Below are positions 34,983-45,139 of a stretch of DNA of 64,000 bases, one piece after another; the first letter of the stretch is position 1; each line of letters begins with the position of its first letter. A program made the translations under genes and the position numbers. The notes beneath the pieces are model-generated. The model worked only from the letters and a program-made list of their open reading frames with translations, made no database searches and had not been told where the DNA came from. Origin of the DNA: Acorus gramineus (taxonomy: Eukaryota; Streptophyta; Magnoliopsida; Acorales; Acoraceae); the NCBI GenBank assembly GCA_030737835.1, contig CM060850.1:20242216-20306215 (forward strand), read 5' to 3'.

Positions 34983-36998
34983 CTGCAAGGTGAGGGCATC
35001 AAATTTGGTGAGTAACATCACATTATAACACTTAGAAATTACTAGAAATGCCTAAGACTTAGACATGCACGCATACGGGCTCGCACGCATGCGAGCACGC
35101 GCGTACGCACGCATGCCCAAGTGCCCCAGCACCTACCCGAGACCCTGGGCAGCCCTGCGCATGCCCCAGCACGTGCACTATCACCCAGCCACGCACCCAG
35201 ACCCGCCCAGACAACCTGCCGCGCGCGCGCGCGCGCGCACTCGAGCGCACACCCTGCGCGCGCTGCCAGCGCTCGGGCGAACCTGCGCGCTCCCTCCGTG
35301 CGCACCCGCGCGCACGTGCACGCGACCGCCTGCGCCAGCCAGCGCCCCTCGCAGACAGACCTGCGCGCGCGCCCAGCACCCTTTTTAACCCCTTTAACCC
35401 CTCCCGCACACTTCTCACTCACCCTAAACCAATTACCTAACATGCATGACTTCCCAACAACCCCTAAAGCCATGAAAACCAACGAAAAGAAGGGGAAAAG
35501 CTCACCTAGGGAGGGGGAATGCAAGGGGGAGATTCGGGGGCCCTCGATGCACCCGCGACCACCTCAACCACCACCACCACCTCCACAGCCCTCCTCAGCC
35601 TTCTTTGGCTGCAAATCAGGGGGGGGGGGAGACATAAGAGGGAGCTTGAGAGAGGAGAAACCACCACAACAACCACACATGCACAAAACTCACCTTCTTG
35701 TGCTTCCTTCTTCTCCTTCATTTGATTCTTCCTCCTCCTTCTCCACACACAAAGAGGGAAAAAAAAAGAGGCCAAGAGAGGGAGAGAACATGTTCCACGA
35801 AATGGGAGAGAGGGGGAGAGAGAGAGGGCAAAATGGTCATTTTCATGCCCAAATAGTGTTTTGGGGTGACCATAAGGGGGTGGTGAGGTTAGGGTTAGGC
35901 TCACCCTCACTCAACCACTTATTTTTGCTTTATTGGGAAGCGTACGGAGAAGCACCACACACTCGAAAATATCTCACCCACAGAAACCCAGTAACGGCCA
36001 AACCCGGATGCGATTCAGAACTGCATATTTTTCAAAACGTTACCGGAATTCGATGAAATTTTTATGGGTAGTACTAAACGGTACCAGGACCCATAATATG
36101 CAGTTAGATTTCCAATCAGAGTACTCTAACTCCCGCAGGTGACTAAAATCCAAAATTTTAGCGACTCCGATCGATAAAAAAAAAAGGCCTTGAATGACCC
36201 GGATGTGACCAAGGCTTAACCGAAATGGCTCCAAATGACACAGGCATAACAATTTCTGCGTTTCAGCAGAGGCAACCCCCCTTGTGTTCGAGCGACGCAA
36301 CCGTGTGGGAGTACAATAGTATTTGATATCATCGATATGTGATTATCGAGAGTAGTTGTTTTTCCATTGGGTTCGCTTTGCGAACATAGAATGTTTACTC
36401 CCAATGTCATCTGTGTTGAAGAGGCCCGGGTTGTAGCTGTCCTGACAGAGGGCTCCCATCCGTAGGTACCACCGATGCGTTCGGGAGCGTACTGATCGTG
36501 GGAGTATACCAGGTAGAGGCTACCCGGGAGAGGGCTAACGAATGATATTGTGAGCGTGAAATCGTTCTCCCCTTCGTTGGATCCGATGTAGGAACTCCCC
36601 GGCGTTGGAAAAGCTATCCTGACAGAGGGCTCCCATCTGTAGGTACCACCGATGCGTTCGGAAGCGTACTGATCGTGGGAGTATACCAGGTAGAGGCTAC
36701 GTGGGGAAAGGGCTACCAGTGGACCAAGGGTGTAGAGCAATCTAAGTCTCTTCCAAAAGTCCTATGTCACCTCTAAAGGGTGGGGGTGAGGATGAGGTGA
36801 AGACACATCGCCGCGTGACCCATTCGTTGTTCGTCCATTTCCATAGTTGGTTGGTCCGGTCGCGTATCGATGTTCAAAGACATCGTTGGGCAGTTATCTC
36901 AATGTAGATGATCCAATAGTGTTGTGTAGACCAGTAATTCCGGGTCTCTTCGACCAACGGTATGGTCTCTCCCCAAAAGTCCCAAGAGTCTCCCTCCG

Positions 36999-37034
<36 letters not shown>

Positions 37035-37680
37035 AGGTTGGTGATCCCGTAGAGTTGTGTAGACCAGTAATTCCGCGTCTCTTCGACCAACGGTATGGTC
37101 TCTCCCCAAAAGTCCCAAGAGTCTTCCTCCGGGAGTGAGGGTGAGGGTGAGGTTGGTTACGCCGCCGCGTGGCCTTGTTATCCATTGGGTTTCCACTTAT
37201 GTTTTTCCTTGAAAGGAAATTGTTTTAGTATTGAGTTATTGTATGGTGATTGGTTTCCAACCACTCACTGAGCCTGTAGCTCACCCCTCGCATACTGTTT
37301 CTTTTCAGGGGCAGTGTTGGGCGTTCCTGTGGCGTGGTCTTATGGGCGTGGAGCGTTCTTCCTGACGGGTGGTGAGTGTGAGGCTGTCAGTAGTCCTAGA
37401 GTCATTTTATGTATTGTAAATCATGCATGTGGCACAAGTTGTATTTTATTTGGACTAGACTTGGCTCTGACAGGACAATGATTGTGTATTCGAGTATGTA
37501 ATAATGTTTTTGGTTTACAGACATTGTTGTTTTCTTATGGTTTCGCTTTTCTGTCAGTTATCAATTATCATTGCCTTGTCATCTTGTGTGTTGTTGTTGG
37601 AGTCTTTGTTGACCTCAGGTATTGATAGCTGATATTTTATTATTGCCACATCTCGGGAACGGCCGCCCTGGGGCCTGACA

Positions 37681-38104
37681 GCATGGGCGCAACAACTACA
37701 CCACGCCCTCGAGTCTTATCGCAAGGGAATATTAAGCATGTGCCCGTTATTAACCCCGGCTAATCATGCTAGATATTATTAATATAGTTGGAGTAGTATT
37801 ACAATACTACCTAAGGCATGCTCTATTCTATACATCCATACCCATTACAGAAATACATGCCCATACTAGAGGGGCACATGCGATACAGTCATTCATACAT
37901 GAATACAATACATGTAATATAATCCTAGCATGCAAGATATCTAACATATTATAGCTTAAGCATGGCCATACTACTTATCAACACAAGTAGTATAGCTAGG
38001 GCGCCCCGTCGATCCACGACGCACGACTACGCATGTCGAGCGCATCTCGAGGGGTTGGATCGAACCACTCACCTAACGATCCACTCATCGGGAGCTCCGC
38101 CAAC
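37681..38104 (-). mobile_element. LTR A fragment, reverse, continuing 29495-30218
   Basis: Resumes the reverse A LTR with a 73-bp overlap and runs to CCAACGAAAGTTG. Around 38104-38112 the homology switches to a forward A LTR at a shared AAAG(T/C)TG word. Confidence 0.78.
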
Positions 38105-38695
38105 GAAAGTTGTCCTAACAGAGGACTCCCACCTATAGGTACTACCGATGCGTTCGGCAGATTTACTGATCATGGGAGTATACCAGGCAGAGGCTACTCG
38201 GGAGAGTGCTACCGGATGACGAACGGTGTAGAACAAAAGGTTTTCTTCCAATAGTCTAGTGTCACCGTTAGGGGTGAGGGTGAGAATGAGGTGAAGTCAC
38301 GTCGTCACGTGACCTATTCGTTTTTGTCCATTCCCATAGTGGTTGGGTCCGGTTACGTATCGATGTTCAAAAACATCGTTGGGTAGTTATCTCGATGTAC
38401 ATTATCCAGTAGTGTTGTGTACACCAGTAATTTCGCATCTCTTCGACCAACGGTATGGTCTCTCCTCAAGAGTCCCAAGATTATCCTCCGGGAGTGAGGG
38501 GGAAGGTGAGGTTGGTCGCGCCGCCGCGTGACCTTGTTATCCATTTGGTTTCCACCCATGTTTTCCTTGAAAGGAAATTGCCTTAACATTGAACTGTTGT
38601 AATGATAATTGGTTTCCAGCCACTCACTGAGCTTGTAGCTCACTCCTTGCATACTGTTTCTTTTTCAAGGGCAGTGTTGAGCTGGAGCTTCCTGG
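38105..38695 (+). mobile_element. LTR A fragment, forward, split by element A1
   Basis: Forward A LTR from TGTCCTAACAGAGG to GAGCTTCCTGG, with the inverted repeat motif at 38628-38642. It is interrupted by the 5' LTR of element A1; the rest of this LTR is not found downstream. Confidence 0.8.
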
Positions 38696-41600
38696 TGTTA
38701 TGCCTGTGTCATTTGGAGCCTTTTTTTTTTTTATTGGAGTCGCTAAAATTTTGGCTTTTAGCCACCTGCGGGAGTTGGAGTACTCTGATTTAAAATCTAA
38801 CTGCATATTATGGGTCTTGGTACCGTTTAGTACCACCCATAAAAATTTCATCGAATTCCGGTAACGTTTTGAAAAATATTCAGTTTCGAACCGTATCCGG
38901 GTTTTGAGAGTTCCTGGTTTGGTTGGTCGAATAGTGTGAGATATTTTTGGGGATGTGGTGACCTTTGGTAACCTTACCACCCTTTGCTTAGTGGTGAAGC
39001 AACCTTTGGTTATTTTGTGTGTTATTGGGTGAGAATAGGCTTAAGTGCACCCCCCCCCTTTTCTCTCCTTCTCATCACCCCCCCCCCCCCCCCAAAGTGA
39101 GAAAAATCCCTCACTCTCTCACTCTCTCTTCCTCTCTCACGTCTCCTCTCCCTCTCTATTTTTTTTGTGTGTGTGTATGTTGTTAATGAAGGAAAAGATG
39201 AAGAAGAAGCACAAGAAAGAGTGAGAAAGGGTGAGTGTGTGTTGTTGTTGTTGTTGTTTCTCTTCTCTCTATCCCCTTCTCATGCCCCCTTTGCACCCCT
39301 GTTTTCTGCCATGAAGGGCTTGAGGAGATGCTGATGAGGTGGTGGTAGTGGTGGTGGTGGTTGAGGTGGTCGTGGGTGTGTTGAGAACCCCGCATCTCCC
39401 CATTTCCCTCCCCCTGTTTTGGTAAGGCAGCTCTCTGTCTTTTAAAGATCTCAGTGAATCTAGTATTTAGAGGCACATTTTTAGGATTATGTCTTCATAT
39501 GATATGATCATCTATGTGTCTAGTTGTTATATATGAAATTTGGGGTCATTATGATATCTGTGGTGTAAGTTAGAACCTATTTTACATGGCCTGTCCAGAT
39601 TCATGTAGGAATTGACCTGCTTCTGGAAATAATTTATTTCGGGCTTGTAGAGGCCAAATTAGGTTCTAATGTCTTCATGGATTATGATCCCAGCATATCA
39701 GAGAATGTGTATGTATGATTTATTTCATAATTTTTATATGAGTATTTGGTGCTTTGGAGATAAAATAGTAGGGCTGCTTGCAGCAGGTTTAGCAGTTTTG
39801 TTCGATTGTGTGTCAAGGAGTTGTTTTGCATGTTGTGGAAAGTATCAGGAGTTAGGGTCTTCATGAAGTAGGCTTATATGTGTGTTAGGAGGTTTCATAT
39901 TTTAATTGTGGATCAGTGGTTGTATTTTGCAGATCTCGTAGACCGAACGCGCGGCGATCCAGGTATCGGTGAGTGGTTCGATCCAACCCTTTGGGAAGCG
40001 TTGGATGCACGTAGTCATGCGTCGCGCATCCGTTGGGCACCCTGACTATGCTACTTATTTAGATAAATAGTATGGTCATGTCTAACCCATAATATGCTAG
40101 GTATTTGCATGCTAGGTTAGAATAGCTCGTATATTGTGTAGAACCCCCTATTTCTACCATATACCTGCATATGTACCATATTCATATGTGAATTATTATG
40201 TTTGCATGCGCCCTTCATGCATGGGCATGCGTGATGTGTGTTAATATGAATGTATAGAATATGCATGCCTTAGGTAGTCTCTATTTATAGTACTACCTCC
40301 CTATGTTAGTAATATCTAGCATGATTAAACCTGGGTTAATAACCGAGTGCATACTTAATATTCCCTGGTCATAAGACTGGAGGACGTGGTATGGTTGTTG
40401 CACCCATCTTGTTGGGGCAAAGCTATGACCAGCTTCCGAAGAGGATGAGACTTTCCCTCTCTCTCGCCCTCCCTCTTTGAGGGAACTGAGTAAGTAGATG
40501 TGATTTCCTACTCAACTCAGGTTCGTTTAGGAATATTGGCATGCACCTGTTAAGTGCGCGAGATCGCGCTTGACCCTTCCCTTTTACGCTGGTGATATCC
40601 AACGCATTTTAGGGTATATGCTTAAATGCTAGTATGCTTGTATGAGGTATGCTTGTATGCTTGAATGCTTGTATGCTTACATGAGGTATGCTTGTAGGCT
40701 TGTATGCATATTATTTAGCCCATGCATGGTATATATATTGTTTATCCGTGTTAGGAAGTATCCCTATAATTATTTGATATGTTATCGTGCATGTAGTTCA
40801 TATACATAACTAAGATATAATTCTCCTGGATATATATGCGCATGTTAAAACTGATTAGGCCTATCTAAAATAGGTGTGGGTATGACCCGTTGTCGGGTTG
40901 TACCTTATTAGTTAGAGCGCTAGCGATGTAATCGCCCCCGTGCATCCGAGCGATGCACTCATTTGGAATTCTGGGGAATTCATCATCTTATAAGCCGGTA
41001 GTTATGGCATTAAACTAGGCCTACCCATGCAAGGCGTGTGTATGAACCGCCTGTTGGGTTATGTGCCTTGGGCTTATTTCTGCGTGAGGGCAAAGGTAAC
41101 CCCTTGTGTCCGAGCGACGCACCCGTGTGGGAGTACAAGAGTATTCGATATCACCGATATGTAATTATCGAGCGTCAATGACTTTCCCATAGGGTTTGCT
41201 TTGCGAACGTGGGGTGCTTCCTCCTGACATCGTCGTGCATCGAACACCCCAGCGTCGAAGCTGTCCTGTTTGGGTGCCACCACTTGTAGGTGCTACTGAT
41301 GCGTATCACGGTACGCATCTGGCTGATGTACCGATCGTGGAAGGCCGACAGGTAGAGGCTACGCGGGAGAGGGCTACCAGATGATTTTGCGAGCATGGAA
41401 TCGTTCTCCCCTTCTTCGGACCCGTGTTGAAGCTACCCGACGTTAAAGCTGTCCTGACAGAGGGCTCCCACCTGTAGGTACTACCGATGCGTTTGGCAGA
41501 TGTACTGATCATGGGAGTATACCAGGTAGAGGCTACTCGAGAGAGGGCTACCGGATGACGAAGGGTGTAGAACAAAAGGTTTTCTTCCAACAGTCCTGTG

Positions 41601-42397
41601 TCACCCTTAGGAGTGAAGGTGAGGATGAGGTAAAGTCACGTCGCCACGTGACCCATTCGTTGTTCGTCCGATCCCATAGTTGTTGGGTCCGGTTATGTAT
41701 CGATGTAGATGATCAAGTAGTGTTGTGTAGACCTCGATGTGGGTGATCCAGTAGTGTTGTGTAGACTAGTAATTCTGCGTCTCTTTGACCAACGGTATGG
41801 TCTCTCCCCAAGAGTCCCAAGAGTCTCTCTCCAGGAGTGAGGGTGAGGGTGAGGTTGGTCGCGCCACCGCGTGACCTTGTTATCCATTGGGTTTCCACCC
41901 ATGTTTTCCTTGAAAGGAAATTGCCTTAACATTAAACAGTTGTAGTGATGATTGGTTTCCAACCACTCACTGAGCTTGTAGCTCACCCCTCGCGTACTGT
42001 TTCTTTTTCAAGGGCAGTGTTGGGCGTGGAGCTGGAGCTTCCCTGTGGTGTGGTCTTATGTGCGTGGAACGTTTTGTCTGGCGAGTGGCGAGTGCGAGGC
42101 TGTCAGCAGTCCTAGAGTCATTTTATGTATTGTAAATCGTGCATGTAGCACAGGTTGTATTTTATTTGGACTAGACTTGGCTCTCACAGGACAGTGATTG
42201 TGTATTCGAGTCTATAATAATGTTTTTTGTATACAGACATTGTTGATATCTTATGCTTCCGCTTTTCAGTCAGTTATCATTTATCTTTGCCTTGCCACCT
42301 TGTGTGTTGTTGTTGGAGTCTTTGTTGACCTCATGTATTGAAAGCCGATACTTTATATATTACCGCGTCTCGGGGACGGCCGCCTTAGGTCGTGACA
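38696..42397 (+). mobile_element. 5' LTR of element A1 (3702 bp), Tekay/Del-like
   Basis: Starts TGTTATGCCTGTGTCATTTG and ends GGCCGCCTTAGGTCGTGACA, followed after a five-base spacer by an initiator-Met primer site. This is the reference for family A boundaries. Its intron-like segment (39420-39932) is AT-rich, unlike the GC-rich subtype. The 36-nt block is at 39933-39968 and the inverted repeat motif at 41971-41985. Short ORFs are not genes. Confidence 0.95.
39933..39968 (+). other. Candidate 36-nt micro-exon in LTR A
   Basis: TATTTTGCAG precedes and GTGAGTGG follows. The candidate upstream donor is GTAAGG at about 39421. Compare the partial 3' LTR copy at 46279-46314, whose donor has decayed to GCGAGT. 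Confidence 0.4.
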
Positions 42398-42402
42398 AAA
42401 GT

Positions 42403-42414
42403 TGGTATCAGAGC
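42403..42414 (+). promoter_or_regulatory. Primer binding site of element A1 (initiator Met tRNA)
   Basis: TGGTATCAGAGC, the standard plant site complementary to the 3' end of initiator tRNA-Met, five bases after the LTR end. Confidence 0.95.
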
Positions 42415-43599
42415 CTGGTATTGTCAGAGCCTAAGTCTAGTCATATAGATGATAAGTCGTAGGATTGTGATCCGAGTACTTTGGTTTTAGAAGTTTATCT
42501 TAGGTTGATGACAGGCCTCCTCACACCCGTCGACGTGGACGTGACCACCCCTTGACCCACCCTTATGTTGTCAACTGGGTCGACTGAATAGGGTCAGTTG
42601 TTGCATCCCTTGTTGTGGGAATAAGGCTTGGGTAGGAGATTGCAGCCTAGTAGTATGGTAGTGATGAATTGGTTACAATTTCTATGTATGGATTGCGTCT
42701 CGATAGTGGAGCTTTGCTCCCGTGCATCGGTATTGCTGGTAACCATGGAGTTCGCGTGCGGCGCCAGTTTCAAGTTTTGAGGATGTGGCATATTGTTCAT
42801 CAATGGGCGACGTCTTCTTCCTTTTTCCTACTCAGGATTAAGGGGCCTTGCAAGGTCATCGTTGAGACCCGGGCTATGGTACTCCGTGTTCCTTGTTTGG
42901 TTGTCGAGATATCCTATATCGGGACCTCATGGTGCCCTCCCAAGGGGTTCTTTTCCCAGTCAAGGAATACCTTTGAAGCATCTATTTGATGATTGATTTT
43001 TCCTCACTTGGAAGGTGCTGTAGCGAGTGGTGATGCGTACGATCGGGATTGGGTGCGTCCTATTGCAGCTTGGTGGGCGATCGCTTGTGGACTGGGTTCC
43101 ATAGTTGCATCTAGAGTCACTTTGATATATCATTTGCGTTGTAGCTGCCCGGTTTAGGCCAGAGCTCGGTGAGGTGCTCCATGATACTATGCTTGTTGGT
43201 GCGCCCATATGGCAGAGATAGTGGGCATGGGAGCCTACTAGGTAGAGGCCACGCCAAGAGAATGCTACCGGATGATGTCGAGAGCATGGACTCCCCGTGA
43301 TGAATCTGCCCATTTAGTACACGATGCTGGAGTTCCAATGGTTGTAGTTGGGCGACCTGTCGGTGGTGGCATGTGGAGCACAGTTGTGGATACTGTCGTG
43401 TTTTGCCCCCACATAGGTCGCAAATGAGGAGATGCGTTGCTAGCATTCGTGATGGGACTCAACCGCCCTATCAGATAGATGACGTCGCATAGGCATTGTC
43501 GAGGTTCGACGACCTCTTATTGCGTGTCTTGTGGATTAAGTGCGGTTGACCGCCTTACCGAGCGTGTAAGTGTCATCATGAGCGCCAGCCATGCTCGAG
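42415..43599 (+). other. 5' interior of element A1, gag region eroded
   Basis: No gag domain is readable. From about 42836 to 43440 the sequence resembles B-LTR material (compare 11100-11220: GGCCTTGC-AGGTCA, GAGACCCGGGCTA, TTCCTTGTTTGGTTGTCG) rather than coding sequence. LTR-derived DNA therefore seems to have been captured in the interior. The A2 copy at 53377-53809 has the same arrangement, so the capture predates both. Confidence 0.55.
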
Positions 43600-44095
43600 G
43601 AGCAGAATCTGGACTTAATCGTCCGAGGAATTGTTTTGATCTCCCCGTGGAGGTTGAAGATCAGGTGCCCCTTGTCGTTAATTGATGATCTATTTGACCA
43701 TCTCTAAGAGCGAGTGTCTTCTGTTAGATCGATCTTCGCGCGGGGTACAACAAATTGGAGATCCGGGAGTCAGGCATTCCGTTGATGGCCTTTCGTGACT
43801 GTTTCGGGCACTACGAGTTTTAGGTACTACTGTCGGGGTTGACGAATGCGCTAGATGCCTTCGTGGATCTCAAAAGTTTTATTGGGCCTCTGTGGACTAC
43901 TTTGAGGTAGCCTTCGTTGCGATTGCTAGTGGCACGATGAAAAGGCGATATGGGTGACCTTGTTTCCCCAGGATGGCATGCCTTCAAGCAAAGTTCAAGA
44001 ATCATCATCGCGTTGGAAATTGTCAGTCCATCGAGATTCCTCAGTTGATGTGGGAGTGGGTTATCATGGACTGTTGCGGGCTCGCTAATGTCACG
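43600..44095 (+). pseudogene. pol: Degenerate reverse transcriptase of element A1
   Basis: The frame near 43727 reads [20 protein letters not shown] then [11 protein letters not shown], a stop, and VLLSGLTNALDAFVDL. This is the Del/Tekay-type RT block 'DLRSGYHQ...HYEFLVMPFGLTNAPAAF', with the first catalytic Asp. The YxDD region is not recognisable and the sequence passes almost directly toward the integrase. Most of RT and all RNase H are therefore lost. Confidence 0.8.
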
Positions 44096-45060
44096 TTCGG
44101 GTCGCGACGCCTTCTAGGTGATCATTGACCGACTGACTAAGTCCGCGTTTCCCTCCCTATCCAATTGACTGAGTCTCGGACGCCTTGACGCGGGTATTTG
44201 CCTTCGTGATTGTTCGTCTACATGGTACTCCGGTTGGTGCTATTTCGGGTTGAGACGCGAGGGTTACTGTGAGGTTGTGGCGAAGCCTTGGCAAGCTTTG
44301 GTGCAAGCCCCCATTTAAGTATAGCGTTTCGCCGCCAATGGATGGCCAAGCAATGAGCACGATTCAGACTTTGGGGGACATGCTGAGTGCCTGTGTGCTT
44401 GACTTGGGGCAGTTGGGTGAGGCACCACCCATTTGGTGGGGTATGCCTGCAAGTCGATTGCCATTCGAGCATCTAGATGGAACTGTAAAAGGCACTCTAC
44501 GGGCACAGGTTTATACCTCCTTAGTGTTGGGATGGTTAAAGAGCGCCAGTTGGAGGGGCCATAAGTTATTTATTTGACCTTGCGGTTGCCAGGTTAGTTT
44601 GGGTGTGCATCCGCACCTCCCGGAATCGATAGAAGGGCTACGCAGGTCATTGTCGCCAGGAGCTTACCTTCGGGTTGGGCGACCATGTTTTTGTGAAGGT
44701 GTCCCAGTTTAAGGGCATCCTATGTTTTGACGTTCGGGGCAAGCTGAGTTGGCCCTTCATCGGACCGTTTCTCGTCATTGAGTGGATTGGGGAGGTGGCT
44801 TGTCATGTAGCCTTTCCCCCACAGCTGGCTCATGCCCTCGATGTCGTCCTTCTCTCGATGCTAAGGTGTTATGTCCATGATCCTGCTCATGTCATTCCAT
44901 TCAACTACCTCACCCTCAAGCTCAATTTGTCATTCGTGGAGCAGTGGATCGAGATCATGGACCAACGTGAGCAGAGGCTCGTCACCAAGACCGTTTCTTT
45001 GATTAAAGTGTGTCGGTAGCACCAGTGTGGCCCATAGACCACTTGGGAGCAAAAGGTCAA
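44096..45060 (+). pseudogene. pol: Degenerate integrase and chromodomain-like tail of element A1
   Basis: VIIDRLTKSA at about 44119 is the integrase core lead-in. The 114-codon open stretch 44675-45019 holds GDHVFVKVSQFKG, GKLSWPFIGPFLVIEWIGEV (GPY/F module) and AHVIPF. A tail with SFVEQWIE and VSLIKV resembles the start of the chromodomain of Del/Tekay chromoviruses, which in the family guides insertion to heterochromatin. Stops and a large deletion of the core make it inactive. Confidence 0.82.
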
Positions 45061-45126
45061 TGCGTGACACTGGCTACGTTTGATCTTCCCTTTGGGTTTC
45101 CTTAAACTTCGAGGACTAAATTATCT

Positions 45127-45139
45127 AAGGGGGGGAGAA
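45127..45139 (+). promoter_or_regulatory. Polypurine tract of element A1
   Basis: AAGGGGGGGAGAA immediately before the 3' LTR start at 45140. Confidence 0.9.

Larger units (their letters stand above)
32466..36251 (-). mobile_element. Solo LTR A, reverse (3786 bp), nested in a forward A LTR
   Basis: Plus-strand ends TGTCACGCCCCAGGGCGGCC and GACACAGGCATAACA, with perfect duplications ATTTC at 32461-32465 and 36252-36256. It shares with its host LTR a ~125-bp tandem duplication (here about 33000-33230), so both belong to one sub-branch. The inverted repeat motif is at 32872-32886; the 37-nt block at 34946-34982 (minus). It is complete from end to end and is the clearest family A solo LTR. Confidence 0.94.
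30219..37680 (+). mobile_element. LTR A, forward, with another A LTR nested inside
   Basis: Starts TGTTATGCCTGTG and ends GGCCGCCCTGGGGCCTGACA. It is interrupted by the reverse A LTR 32466-36251; without it the LTR is ~3.67 kb. There is no primer site or polypurine tract, hence solo. It is flanked by a 73-bp near-identical duplication instead of 5 bp. It has the GC-rich subtype (31080-31360), the 37-nt block at 31441-31477, and (GTGAGG)n at about 37002-37037 within a ~125-bp tandem duplication (about 36910-37165). Confidence 0.85.

Noticed and set aside
35121..36056. A 311-codon ORF, with similar long ORFs at 4759-5406, 55846-56676 and 55772-56545.
   Set aside because: They lie in GC-rich or CT-rich low-complexity LTR segments, are rich in Arg/Ala/Pro/His with no domain, overlap ORFs in other frames, and are not conserved in frame between LTR copies.
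36993..37037. Telomere-like (GTGAGG)n repeats.
   Set aside because: The plant telomere unit is TTTAGGG. This is a short local expansion of the GAGTGAGGGTGAGG motif found in every A LTR.
30219..38695. An intact retrotransposon with LTRs at 30219 and 38696.
   Set aside because: There is no primer site or polypurine tract between them; the intervening DNA is itself LTR sequence. The first is a solo LTR and the second the 5' LTR of another element.
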